In this document: piece by piece, positions 35,818 to 44,884 of the stretch | Layout: each line of letters opens with the position of its first letter | How positions within the stretch are numbered: the stretch's first letter is position 1 | Assembly: GCF_021228235.1 (NCBI RefSeq) | Contig: NZ_JAJQRG010000004.1 | Location: 310,001 to 374,000, forward strand | DNA length: 64,000 nucleotides | Reading direction: 5' to 3' | From: Pseudophaeobacter flagellatus | GTDB lineage: Bacteria; Pseudomonadota; Alphaproteobacteria; Rhodobacterales; Rhodobacteraceae | Translations under genes and position numbers: made by a program | The notes under the pieces: generated by a model | Databases searched by the model: none | Seen by the model: the letters and a program-made list of their open reading frames with translations, nothing else | What the model was told of the DNA's origin: nothing

Positions 35818-35837
35818 AACAGAACGATCGGTCTGTT
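35818..35837. promoter_or_regulatory. 20-bp near-perfect palindrome upstream of the AtuA-like gene
   Basis: AACAGA and TCTGTT flank a central CGATCG, with one asymmetric position in each half. It lies 37 bp before the AtuA-like start, overlapping the expected promoter. The pattern (palindrome with a CGATCG core) resembles TetR-family operators. No TetR gene is in the window. Confidence 0.5.
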
Positions 35838-35873
35838 CTTGACCGGGGGAGACAGGATAGGGGAGAGGCGCAG

Positions 35874-37691
35874 ATGTCACAGCAATTGCGCATTGGCGGA
35901 GCCAGTGGATTCTGGGGCGATGCCAGCCTGGCGACACCGCAATTGCTGGCGGCTGGCGGGCTGAACTTTATCGTTTATGATTACCTGGCCGAGATCACCA
36001 TGGCGATCTTGGCGCGGGCCCGGTCGCGGGATGCGGCGGCGGGCTATGCCACGGATTTCATCACTTCGGCCATGGTGCCAAACCTGACCGAGATCGCCCG
36101 GCAGGGCCTGCGGATCATCTCCAACGCGGGCGGCGTGAACCCAGAGGCCTGCGCGGCAGCGCTGCGGGCCGAGATCAAGGCGCAGGGTCTGGCCCTGCGG
36201 GTAGCAGTGATCACCGGCGATGACCTGATGGCGCAGCGCGACGAGATCGCCGCCCGTGCGCCGCAGGATATGTTTTCTGGCGCTCAGATGCCGCCCCGGG
36301 GGCAGATTGCTAGCATCAATGCCTATCTGGGGGGCTTTCCCATTGCGCAGGCACTGGACCGTGGGGCCGATATCGTCATCACGGGCCGCTGCGTTGACAG
36401 CGCAGTGACGCTGGGCGCGGCGATACATCATTTTGGCTGGGGGCCGCAGGATCTGGATGCCCTGGCAGGCGGTAGCCTGGCGGGCCATATCCTGGAATGC
36501 GGCCCCCAGGCCACGGGCGGCAATTTCACCGATTGGCGCGCGGTGGCGCAGGATCTGGATAACATTGGTTATCCGATTGCCGACATGCGCCCCGATGGCA
36601 GTTTTGAAGTGACCAAACCTGCAGGCACCGGTGGTCTGGTTTCGCGCGCCACGGTGGGAGAGCAGCTGCTTTATGAGATCGGCGATCCGCAGGCCTATCT
36701 CTTGCCGGATGTGGCCTGTGATTTCTCGGATGTGACGCTGACAGAGACCGGTGTCGACCGGGTTCTGGTTCAGGGCGCGCGTGGGCTGGCGGTGCCGGAC
36801 AGCTACAAGACCTGTCTGACCTGGCACGATGGCTTTCGCACCGGGCATGTTTTCACCTTTTACGGGTTGGAGGCCGAGGAAAAGGCGCGCCACTTTGCCG
36901 ACACGGTGCTCCGGCGCTGTCGCGCGGCTTTGCGCCGGATGCAAGCGCCGGATTACACCGATGTCAGTGTCGAGTTGCTGGGCGCGGAGAGCCAGTTTGG
37001 CGCGATGCGTCAGGCAGGTCCGCAGCGCGAGGTTGTGGCCAAGGTCGCCGTACGCCACCCAGATGCCCGCGCCGTTGCCTTGTTCCTGAAAGAGGCCACC
37101 GGCCTGGGCTTGGCGACGCCTCCGGGGCTGAGCGGCTTTGCCGGGGCGCGGCCAAAACCGACGCCGGTGCTGGCACTGTTTTCCTATCTGACGCCCAAGG
37201 GTCAGGTCTCTGCGCGGGTGTCGGATGATTTTGGCGCAACCGAATATGTTGCCCAGCCCGGCCCGGCAGCCCCGGCACACCAGGCCCCGCCCCCCCCAGC
37301 GGCCCCGCAGGCCGACCAACTGTGCGAGGTGCCGCTGATTGATCTGGCCTGGGCGCGCAGTGGCGACAAGGGCAATATCGCCAATATCGGTGTGCTGGCC
37401 CGCGATCCCGTCCTGATGCCCTGGATCTGGGCGGTGCTGACGCCTGCGCATCTGCGGCGGGTTTTTGGCCACTTTTTACAAGAGAGCGACGCGGCAGAGC
37501 AGGCCGCGATTGAACGCTTCTACCTGCCGGGATGCTTTGCGATGAACATATTGCTGCATGGGGCGCTGGGCGGTGGCGGGACCTCGTCATTGCGCAATGA
37601 CCCGCAGGCCAAGGGCTATGCCCAGCTCTTGCTTGCGGCCCCGGTTCTAGTGGATGCTGACCTTCTGGATCGACTGCGAGGGCAGGGTTGA
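35874..37691 (+). CDS. AtuA-like (DUF1446) acyclic terpene utilization family protein
   Basis: 605 residues from ATG 35874 behind GGGGAGAGG. DUF1446 N-terminal domain: RIGGASGFWGD, GLNFIVYDYLAEITM and GGVNPEACA, then ADIVITGRCVDSAVTLGAA. A Pro/Ala linker near residue 465-485 is followed by a separate AtuA C-terminal domain (LIDLAWARSGDKGNIANIGV). In Pseudomonas, atuA belongs to the citronellol/geraniol operon, but its reaction is unproven. Here it is first of three genes with an acyl-CoA carboxylase. Exact substrate unknown. Confidence 0.82.
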   Translation: MSQQLRIGGASGFWGDASLATPQLLAAGGLNFIVYDYLAEITMAILARARSRDAAAGYATDFITSAMVPNLTEIARQGLRIISNAGGVNPEACAAALRAEIKAQGLALRVAVITGDDLMAQRDEIAARAPQDMFSGAQMPPRGQIASINAYLGGFPIAQALDRGADIVITGRCVDSAVTLGAAIHHFGWGPQDLDALAGGSLAGHILECGPQATGGNFTDWRAVAQDLDNIGYPIADMRPDGSFEVTKPAGTGGLVSRATVGEQLLYEIGDPQAYLLPDVACDFSDVTLTETGVDRVLVQGARGLAVPDSYKTCLTWHDGFRTGHVFTFYGLEAEEKARHFADTVLRRCRAALRRMQAPDYTDVSVELLGAESQFGAMRQAGPQREVVAKVAVRHPDARAVALFLKEATGLGLATPPGLSGFAGARPKPTPVLALFSYLTPKGQVSARVSDDFGATEYVAQPGPAAPAHQAPPPPAAPQADQLCEVPLIDLAWARSGDKGNIANIGVLARDPVLMPWIWAVLTPAHLRRVFGHFLQESDAAEQAAIERFYLPGCFAMNILLHGALGGGGTSSLRNDPQAKGYAQLLLAAPVLVDADLLDRLRGQG

Positions 37692-37773
37692 TGGCGTTTG
37701 ATTATCCAGTGGTGCAGCAGGCCCGGCCTGCTGCTCGCCGCTCTGCTCTGGCTTTTGCAATAAGGACCTCCCG

Positions 37774-39390
37774 ATGACGGCGTTTCACAGCAAGATCAAA
37801 CCCACCAGTGACAGCTTTGCCAGCAACCGCGCCCAGATGCTGGCACTGGTTGACCGGATGCGCGCCCTTGAGGCCCGCGCCGCAGCCAAGTCAGAGGAAC
37901 GCCGCCCAGTCTTTGACAAACGCGACCAGCTGTCGCCGCGCGAACGCTTGGCGGCTTTGCTGGATCCCGGCATGCCATTTCTTGAGCTGTACAACATGGC
38001 CTCGTATCTGGTGGATGACCCGGATCCTGAGACCTCGATCCCCGGAGCCTCTATCATCCTGGGAATAGGCTATGTCTCTGGGGTGCGCTGTCTGGTTTTT
38101 GTTGATGATGCGGGCATCAATGCTGGGGCGATGACCGGGAAATCGGTGGACAAGGCGCTGGGTGCTATTGATATCGCGCTGAAGCAAAAGCTGCCTTTTG
38201 TGCATCTGGTTGAAAGCGCCGGGGCGGATCTGATGCGCTATACGGTTGAACTCTGGGCGCATGGCGGGGGCATGTTTGCCGGGCTGGCGCGGCTGTCGGC
38301 GGCGGGCAATCCGGTTATCACGGTGCTGCACGGAGCCTCAACCGCTGGCGGTGCCTATCAGCCGGGGCTATCGGACTATGTGATCGGGGTTAAAGGCAAC
38401 GGCATGGCGATGCTGGCGGGGGCGGCACTGGTACAGGCTGCGACGGGTGAAGTGGCCAGTGACGCCGAGCTGGGCGGTGCCGAGATGCATGCCGAGGTCA
38501 CTGGCCTGGTGGAGTACCTGGCCGAGGATGATGCTCATGGGCTGGAAATTGCCCGCGATGTGGTGGCGGGGCTGGGCTGGCCCCGCAGCAGCGCCCCGGT
38601 TGCCGCCTATGACGCGCCGCTGTATCCGCCAGATGAACTTGCCGGGGTGGTGCCGGTGGACTACGCCAAACCCTATGATATGCGCGAACTGGCGGCGCGA
38701 CTGGTGGATGGCTCTGTGCTGCGTGATTTTAAGCCCGGCTACGGCGCGGCGCTGGTCTGCCTGCAGGCGCATATCATGGGTCAGCCAGTGGGCATTCTGG
38801 GCAACAATGGCCCGATTGACCCGGATGGTGCCACCAAGGCGACGCATTTTCTGCAACTGATGGATCAGGCGGGCACACCGGTGATTTTTCTCGGCAATAC
38901 CACCGGCTATATGGTGGGCAGCGCCTATGAGCGCGCGGGCATGATCAAACATGGTGCCAAGATGATCCAGGCGGTGACCAACCTGCGGGTGCCCAAGATT
39001 TCGCTCTATACCGGTGCCAGCTTTGGCGCGGGCAATTACGGTATGTGCGGCCATGCCTTTGGTGCCGATTTCCTGTTCACGTGGCCCAATGCCATGACGG
39101 GCGTGATGGGCGGTGCACAGGCAGCGCTGACCATGGAGCAGGTGGCGCGCCGCACCGCCGCGCGCAAAGGTGTCGAGGTGGATGAAGCCCGCCTGGCCAA
39201 GCAGCGCGTGGGTATCACCGCCCATTTTGATGGCCAGTCGGATGCGTTTTTCACCTCGGGGCGGATGCTGGATATGGGGATGATCGACCCACGCGACAGC
39301 CGGGCGGTCATCGGCTTTTGTTTGGCCACCTGCCAAGAGGCGCGCCACCGTGATCTGAACCCCAATGTCTTTGGCGTTGGGCGGGCCTGA
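37774..39390 (+). CDS. Acyl-CoA carboxylase, carboxyltransferase (beta) subunit
   Basis: 538 residues, typical of AtuC/MccB. Two crotonase-like carboxyltransferase halves: ESAGADLMRYT...HGASTAGGAYQPGLSDY, and LGNTTGYMVGS...GASFGAGNYGMCG. Works with the biotin-carboxylase subunit to carboxylate a 3-methyl-branched enoyl-CoA in AtuCF or methylcrotonyl-CoA in MccAB. AtuA linkage favours a geranoyl-CoA-type substrate, but this cannot be decided from sequence alone. 13 bp before the alpha subunit. Confidence 0.88.
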   Translation: MTAFHSKIKPTSDSFASNRAQMLALVDRMRALEARAAAKSEERRPVFDKRDQLSPRERLAALLDPGMPFLELYNMASYLVDDPDPETSIPGASIILGIGYVSGVRCLVFVDDAGINAGAMTGKSVDKALGAIDIALKQKLPFVHLVESAGADLMRYTVELWAHGGGMFAGLARLSAAGNPVITVLHGASTAGGAYQPGLSDYVIGVKGNGMAMLAGAALVQAATGEVASDAELGGAEMHAEVTGLVEYLAEDDAHGLEIARDVVAGLGWPRSSAPVAAYDAPLYPPDELAGVVPVDYAKPYDMRELAARLVDGSVLRDFKPGYGAALVCLQAHIMGQPVGILGNNGPIDPDGATKATHFLQLMDQAGTPVIFLGNTTGYMVGSAYERAGMIKHGAKMIQAVTNLRVPKISLYTGASFGAGNYGMCGHAFGADFLFTWPNAMTGVMGGAQAALTMEQVARRTAARKGVEVDEARLAKQRVGITAHFDGQSDAFFTSGRMLDMGMIDPRDSRAVIGFCLATCQEARHRDLNPNVFGVGRA

Positions 39391-39403
39391 GGGGGGCACA
39401 GTT

Positions 39404-41401
39404 ATGACAGATTTCACATCAATCCTGGTGGCCAACCGGGGGGAAATTGCCCTGCGCATCATGCGTACCGCGCGCCAGCTGGGGCTGACCTGTATCGCCA
39501 TCTATACCGAGGCGGATGCCGATGCCCCACATGTGGCGTTTGCCGATCGGGCGATCTGCATTGGCGCAGGGCCGGTGAGCGATAGCTATCTCGATATGGG
39601 CAAAATCTTGCAGGCTGCGCAGGACAGCGGTGCAGAGGCGCTGCATCCCGGCTATGGATTCCTGTCGGAAAATGCCGAGTTTGCCGCCGCCTGCTGTAAG
39701 GCGGGGCTGGTCTTTATTGGCCCCAGCACCACTGCGATTGCACTGATGGGCAACAAGGCGGAAGCCAAGCGGCGGATGGTCAAGGCCGCGGTCCCCTGCC
39801 TGCCGGGCTATGAGGGGGCGGATCAGTCGTCGGCACATCTGCAGGCGGAGGCGACGGCGATTGGCTATCCGGTGATGATCAAGGCGGCAGCCGGGGGCGG
39901 CGGTCGGGGCATGCGTCTGGTGCGAGAGCCCTCAGAGTTTGCTGCGGCGCTGGAACTGGCCAAAAGCGAGGCCCTGTCTGGATTTGGCTCGGATGAGATG
40001 ATCCTGGAAAAGGCCCTGCTGCGGCCCCGCCATGTGGAGGTGCAGATCTTTGCCGATGCCACCGGCCATACCATCCACCTGGCAGAGAGGGACTGTTCCG
40101 TGCAGCGCCGCCACCAGAAGGTGGTCGAAGAGGCCCCCTGTCCGGTGGTGACGCCTGCGCTGCGTGCCAGGATGGGGGCAGCCGCCGTCGCGGCGGCACA
40201 GGCCATTGGCTATCTGGGGGCGGGTACGGTTGAATTCTTGCTGGATGACAGCGGCGATTTCTACTTTCTTGAAATGAACACCCGCCTGCAGGTGGAACAT
40301 CCGGTTACTGAAATGATCACCGGGCTGGATCTGGTGGCGCTACAGATCAGCGTGGCCAGGGGCCATCCTCTGGGCTTGCAGCAAGACGACATTGCCTTGA
40401 ACGGTCATGCCATTGAGGTGCGGCTCTACGCTGAAGATCCGGCGCAGGGGTTCTTGCCGCAATCCGGGCAGATCCGTGATTGGCAACCGCCGGTGGGGCC
40501 GGGGATCCGGGTGGATGCAGGGATCCGCACGGGGCAGGAGGTCAGCGCCTTTTATGATCCGATGCTGGCCAAGGTGATCGCCCATGGTTCCACGCGGGAT
40601 CAGGCATTGCAGCGGCTGGTGGCCGCCCTGCGCCAGACGGTGCTGTTCGGGCTTGCCTGCAATCGCGATTTCCTGCTTGCGGTGCTGTCGCATGACGCCT
40701 TTGTCGATGGCAGGGCGACGACGGGTTTTATTGCGGATCATTTCGACCCGCTGCCGCCAGCACAAAACCCCAGCGCGGATCTGGCGCTGGCGGCGGCGCT
40801 CATCTACCAGACCGAACGGGCGCGACAGGCCGAGCTGACCCAGACCCCTGCCGAGCTGATAGGTTGGTCCAGCCAAGGGCACGATCTAGGCGGCTTGCAG
40901 ACGCAAATGCTGCTAGAGGTGGCCGGGTCTGGCAGCGCCCCTGTGCTGGCTTTGCTGCGCCAAAGCGGTACGGGCATAGAGATCAATCTGGGCGGCACCC
41001 GGCATTTTGTGCAGGGCGATACCGGGCACAACGCGCCCCTGCGCGTGGATGGCAATCGGGTTGATTTGCGCGGCTACCAGATGATCGGGCAGGATTTGTT
41101 TCTGGCCACCGGGGATCGCCTATTGCAGGTGACGCGGCTGCGCGCGGGCAGGCCGGGCCAAGCTGCGGCAGGCTGCGGGGCGCATCAGGCCCCAATGCCG
41201 GGCAATCTGTTCGCGCTGCATGTCGCGGCGGGGGATGTGGTCGTCTTGGGGCAATCCCTAGCGGTGCTGGAGGCAATGAAGATGCAGCATGAAATTCTGG
41301 CGGATGTCGCGGGCACCGTGACCCAGATTGCCTGCGCTGTTGGCGAGCAGGTCAAGGCTGGGGATCTCCTGGTCGAAATCCGGCCAGAGATCACCGGCTG
41401 A
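39404..41401 (+). CDS. Acyl-CoA carboxylase, biotin carboxylase + biotin carrier (alpha) subunit
   Basis: 665 residues from ATG 39404 (the upstream 13 codons are a run-on). Biotin carboxylase domain begins SILVANRGEIALRIMRTA, with the ATP-grasp glycine loop MIKAAAGGGGRGM near 160 and EMNTRLQVEHPVTEM near 290. The C-terminal biotinyl domain has AMKM with Lys626 as the biotin site. It is the partner of the upstream beta subunit. The linker between the domains carries a beta-barrel-type BT region. Confidence 0.9.
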   Translation: MTDFTSILVANRGEIALRIMRTARQLGLTCIAIYTEADADAPHVAFADRAICIGAGPVSDSYLDMGKILQAAQDSGAEALHPGYGFLSENAEFAAACCKAGLVFIGPSTTAIALMGNKAEAKRRMVKAAVPCLPGYEGADQSSAHLQAEATAIGYPVMIKAAAGGGGRGMRLVREPSEFAAALELAKSEALSGFGSDEMILEKALLRPRHVEVQIFADATGHTIHLAERDCSVQRRHQKVVEEAPCPVVTPALRARMGAAAVAAAQAIGYLGAGTVEFLLDDSGDFYFLEMNTRLQVEHPVTEMITGLDLVALQISVARGHPLGLQQDDIALNGHAIEVRLYAEDPAQGFLPQSGQIRDWQPPVGPGIRVDAGIRTGQEVSAFYDPMLAKVIAHGSTRDQALQRLVAALRQTVLFGLACNRDFLLAVLSHDAFVDGRATTGFIADHFDPLPPAQNPSADLALAAALIYQTERARQAELTQTPAELIGWSSQGHDLGGLQTQMLLEVAGSGSAPVLALLRQSGTGIEINLGGTRHFVQGDTGHNAPLRVDGNRVDLRGYQMIGQDLFLATGDRLLQVTRLRAGRPGQAAAGCGAHQAPMPGNLFALHVAAGDVVVLGQSLAVLEAMKMQHEILADVAGTVTQIACAVGEQVKAGDLLVEIRPEITG

Positions 41402-41553
41402 GGATCGGCGAACCGGCAGTAGGTGTCGCAGAGAACTGAGACCACCGCGGGGGCGATTCGGGGGCGGAATGGGGCGCAGATGATTTTCGTTTTGGCCTCG
41501 CATTTTTGCTTCACCTGTTCAATAGTTGTGACAAGTGGAAGAGGAGGCCCGCG

Positions 41554-43212
41554 ATGAACATTCTCTACATTATGTTTGACCAGCTGCGGTTTGATTACCT
41601 GAGCTGCGCAGGCCATCCGCATCTGCAGACCCCGCATATTGACGCCATGGCGGCCAAGGGGGTGCGCTTTACCCGCGCTTATGTGCAATCGCCCACCTGC
41701 GGGTCTTCGCGCATGTCGAGCTATACCGGGCGCTATCCGTCCAGCCATGGGGTGCAGTTCAATTCTTACCCCCTGAAGGTTGGCGAATGGACCATGGGCG
41801 ACCATCTGCGCAACATTGGCATGAGCTGCAGCCTGATCGGCAAGACCCATATGGTGGCGGATGCCGTGGGAATGGAGCGGCTGGGCCTGGCCCCGGACAG
41901 CGTGATCGGGGTACGGCAAAGCGAATGCGGGTTTGATCCCTATGTGCGCGATGACGGGCTCTGGGCAGAGGGGGAGGCGGGATTTTATGACCCAAAGCGC
42001 AGCCCCTATAACGAATATCTGAAACAGCGGGGCTATCCCGGCGACAACCCCTGGAATGATTTTGCCAATGCCGGCATCACGCCGGGCGCGGCGGGGGATG
42101 AGCTTGCCTCGGGATGGTTCATGGTCAATGCCGACAAGCCGGCAAATATTGCCGAAGAGGACAGCGAAACGCCCTGGCTGACCAGCAAGGCGATAGAGTT
42201 CATGGAAGACCAGCGCACCAACGGGACAGGGCCCTGGTGCGCGCATCTGAGCTATATCAAGCCGCATTGGCCCTATATTGTTCCCGCCCCCTATCATGAC
42301 ATGTATGGCCCCGAGGATGTGCTGCCGGCCGTGCGCTCCGAGACCGAGCGCGAGGGGGCGCATCCGGTTTTTGCCGGTATGATGAATAATCCGATCGGCA
42401 AAAGCTTTAGCCGCGAAGAGGTGCGCCAGAAGGTGATCCCAGCCTATATGGGGCTGATCAAACAGGCGGATGATCAAATGGGCAGGCTGTTTGCCTATCT
42501 GGAAGAAACCGGACGGATGCGTGACACCATGGTGGTGATTACCTCGGATCATGGCGATTATCTGGGCGATCACTGGCTGGGCGAAAAGAACCTGTTCCAT
42601 GAGCCTTCGATCAAGGTCCCGCTGATTGTCTATGACCCGCGCGCCGCCGCGGATGCGACGCGGGGCAGCACCTGTGACGCCCTGGTCGAAGCCATCGATC
42701 TTGCACCAACCTTCCTTGATTTTGCCGGCGGAGCGCCATTGGAGCATATCCTGGAGGGGCATTCGCTGGTGCCCTGGCTGCATGGGGTGCAGCCGGACTG
42801 GCGCGATTATGCGGTGGCAGAGTTCGACTATTCCACCATGCCGCTCTGTGCCAAGCTTGGGTTGCAGCCGAAAGATGCACGGCTGTTCATGGTGACCGAT
42901 GTGCGCTGGAAGTTTATGCATGCCGAAGGCGGGCTGCCGCCGATGTTGTTTGATCTGCAAGAAGACCCGGAAGAACTGGTCGACTTGGGACAAAGTCCGC
43001 AGCACGATGATGTCATATCGCTGATGTATGATCGCTTGCGGCACTGGGGGTTGCGAATGTCGCAGCGCACCACCATTTCCGATGATCAGATCAAAGCCGG
43101 GCGCGGAAAATCTGCGGCAAAGGGGATCTTGCTTGGGGTTTATGAGGCCGACGAGGTTGCCCCCGAGTTGACCCGGAACATTCGTGGTCCAGTTCCGCAT
43201 CGCACCGGTTGA
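41554..43212 (+). CDS. Sulfatase-superfamily hydrolase of the phosphonate monoester hydrolase type
   Basis: 552 residues from ATG 41554 behind GAGGAGG. Metal/active-site features: FDQLRFDYLS at the N-terminus (Asp9), the formylglycine motif C-G-S-S-R with Cys49 as the maturation site, and TSDHGDYLGDHWLGEKNLFHE, a signature of the phosphonate monoester hydrolase/arylsulfatase group. The usual CxPxR has Ser in place of Pro here. No signal peptide, so cytoplasmic, as for known PMHs. It may cleave a sulfate or phosphonate/phosphate ester. A GntR regulator follows. Lies downstream of the Atu-like carboxylase but is probably a separate unit. Confidence 0.82.
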   Translation: MNILYIMFDQLRFDYLSCAGHPHLQTPHIDAMAAKGVRFTRAYVQSPTCGSSRMSSYTGRYPSSHGVQFNSYPLKVGEWTMGDHLRNIGMSCSLIGKTHMVADAVGMERLGLAPDSVIGVRQSECGFDPYVRDDGLWAEGEAGFYDPKRSPYNEYLKQRGYPGDNPWNDFANAGITPGAAGDELASGWFMVNADKPANIAEEDSETPWLTSKAIEFMEDQRTNGTGPWCAHLSYIKPHWPYIVPAPYHDMYGPEDVLPAVRSETEREGAHPVFAGMMNNPIGKSFSREEVRQKVIPAYMGLIKQADDQMGRLFAYLEETGRMRDTMVVITSDHGDYLGDHWLGEKNLFHEPSIKVPLIVYDPRAAADATRGSTCDALVEAIDLAPTFLDFAGGAPLEHILEGHSLVPWLHGVQPDWRDYAVAEFDYSTMPLCAKLGLQPKDARLFMVTDVRWKFMHAEGGLPPMLFDLQEDPEELVDLGQSPQHDDVISLMYDRLRHWGLRMSQRTTISDDQIKAGRGKSAAKGILLGVYEADEVAPELTRNIRGPVPHRTG

Positions 43213-43326
43213 AGGCTCCCGATATGACAGGCGCCGTCACGCCCCCGGGGGGCTTTGTTGCCATGGTCGGTGCGGCACCTTAATGTGCGGGCGAATTTGG
43301 CAACAGACAAGACAGGATGCTGGGCA

Positions 43327-43977
43327 GTGGCAGGGCAGACCGAAGGGCTATTGAATGCGATCCTTGAGGATATCGACGCAGGGGCGTTAAATCCTGGGGA
43401 CCTGCTGGATGAGGCGGGGCTGGCCGCGCGCCATAACGTGTCGCGTACCCCAATTCGCGAAGCCCTGATCCAACTGGAAGCGGCGGGGCTGATCCGGCGT
43501 TTGCCGCGCAAGGGGGCGGTGCTGTTCAAGCCGACACTGGAAGAGTTTCTTGCGATCCTTGAAGTGCACGCCAGCCTGGAGGGCCAGGCGGCAGGGCTGG
43601 CGGCGCGGCGTATGACCCCCGATCAGGCCCGGGCGCTGGAGCAGGCGGTGCAGGCCTGTGAAGCCCATGCCGACAAAAAGGGCGATGGCGATCCCAATGG
43701 CTATTACCAGTTGAACCTGCAGTTTCATGCGGCGGTGGCCATGGGGGCGGGCAATCCGTTTCTGCTGGAGATGATCAAGACCAATGCGCGCAAGCTGATG
43801 GCCTATTATCGGGCGCGCTATCAGTATCCGGGGTCGATAGCGCAATCTGCCCGGGAACATCGCGAGATTGCCGAGCTGATATTTGCCCATGACCGCAGTG
43901 CGGCGCGGGCCAAGATGACTGAGCATGTGCAGTTTGATCAGGTCACGGTGATGGACCTTTTGGCGGCGCTTGGCTAG
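43327..43977 (+). CDS. GntR-family (FadR/FCD subgroup) transcriptional regulator
   Basis: N-terminal winged helix: ILEDIDAGALNPGDLLDEAGLAARHNVSRTPIREALIQLEAAGLI, with the classic SRTPIREAL recognition helix. C-terminal FCD ligand-binding domain with LEVHASLEGQAAGLAAR and FHAAVAMGAGNPF. About 216 residues from GTG 43327, which has AGGA nine bases upstream. A TTG at 43255 is an alternative start giving 240 residues. It probably regulates the preceding sulfatase gene. Confidence 0.82.
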   Translation: MAGQTEGLLNAILEDIDAGALNPGDLLDEAGLAARHNVSRTPIREALIQLEAAGLIRRLPRKGAVLFKPTLEEFLAILEVHASLEGQAAGLAARRMTPDQARALEQAVQACEAHADKKGDGDPNGYYQLNLQFHAAVAMGAGNPFLLEMIKTNARKLMAYYRARYQYPGSIAQSAREHREIAELIFAHDRSAARAKMTEHVQFDQVTVMDLLAALG

Positions 43978-44012
43978 GTGGCTGTTACGCAGGCGCGTTG
44001 CGCCGTTTCTAT

Positions 44013-44046
44013 GCCTCCGGCGGAGGTATTTAGGGTAAGATGAAAT
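44013..44046. repeat. 34-bp dispersed repeat, copy A
   Basis: The element contains CCTCC-GGC-GGAGG (a 5-bp stem) followed by TATTT and a conserved AAGATGAAAT end. It matches 55002-55035 with 3 differences in 34. It lies 36 bp after the GntR regulator's stop and is preceded by GGCGC-gtt-GCGCC (43992-44004). Confidence 0.8.
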
Positions 44047-44100
44047 CTGCCGGGGCCGTGGCGCGGGGCTGTGCGCAGCGGGGCTGGTTAAGCGGCCTAG

Positions 44101-44805
44101 TTAAGCGGCCTGGTCAAAGAACTGAGCCAGGCTTTGTGCGAAGAGCGCTTGATCTGCCTGTTGGCGCAGGCTGTCCTTGGCCCGGGCGTAGGCGGCAGTG
44201 CCAAGGCTGTGGCGCATTTCTTCGGTCAGGGCGGTGATGAAGTCATGGCTCATCTCGGGGTGGTGTTGGCTGGTCCAGATGTGGCTGCCTATGCAAAATC
44301 CCGCATTCAGCCCTCTGCTTTGTGCGGTTTCAATGGCATCGCCGGGCAGCCGGGCGACGTATTCGCTGTGAGAGCCGTAGAGGGAAAAATCTGCGGGCAG
44401 TTCCTGTGTCCAGGAGGGGCGGGTCTGCATATGATTCAGGATCAGCCCATGTACCCAGCCTTCGGGGTTTTGCGCCACCTGGCCACCAAGCGCCAGCGCG
44501 ATGGCCTGATGGCCAAAGCAGGCACCGAACAGGGGCAGCTTTTGGGCGTGCATGTCCTGTATCAGTGTCAGGAGTGGGTCGATCCAAGGCAGGTCGCTAC
44601 GGGTTGAGGCGGGGCTGCCTGTGATCATCACGCCATCAAAAGCCTGCAGATCTGTCGGAAAATCGTCGGCATGAATTTGAAAGGCGCTGCAGAGCCAATC
44701 GGGGCGCGCCATTTGAATAAGATGAGTGAACTTCTCTTCATCAAGGGGGTGCTTTGCGGCAAAGGTGCTCTTGTCGGTATTCGTGACCAGAATGGCTAAG
44801 TGCAT
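44101..44805 (-). CDS. Class I glutamine amidotransferase-like protein
   Basis: 234 residues from ATG 44805 (another in-frame ATG is at 44817). GATase triad: Cys96 in GACFGHQAIALALGG, His182 and Glu184 in SQHHPEM. This is the GMP-synthase-like type 1 GATase group (YfeJ-like), often a stand-alone enzyme of unknown acceptor. It is divergent from the P450 gene with 79 bp between them. In gamma-glutamyl amine pathways a GATase-fold hydrolase removes the glutamyl group. This protein is not the PuuD/C26 type, so that role here is only inferred. Confidence 0.82.
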   Translation of the reverse strand: MHLAILVTNTDKSTFAAKHPLDEEKFTHLIQMARPDWLCSAFQIHADDFPTDLQAFDGVMITGSPASTRSDLPWIDPLLTLIQDMHAQKLPLFGACFGHQAIALALGGQVAQNPEGWVHGLILNHMQTRPSWTQELPADFSLYGSHSEYVARLPGDAIETAQSRGLNAGFCIGSHIWTSQHHPEMSHDFITALTEEMRHSLGTAAYARAKDSLRQQADQALFAQSLAQFFDQAA

Positions 44806-44884
44806 GGAATAGCTCATCAGTTTTACATTTACATATTTATGAGCTTCAATAGTATACATAGTAGAGATATTCGGGAAGCCCAAT

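Noticed and set aside
35877-37472. 531-codon minus-strand frame opposite the AtuA-like gene
   Set aside because: Antisense shadow; composition is low-complexity Arg/Gln/His and it has no family resemblance.
38368-39501. 377-codon minus-strand frame opposite the carboxyltransferase gene
   Set aside because: Shadow of a gene with clear catalytic motifs.
41185-43200. 671-codon open frame on the minus strand opposite the sulfatase
   Set aside because: It is an antisense shadow of a strongly supported gene, rich in His/Arg/Pro/Gly typical of GC-rich reverse frames, with no recognisable domain.
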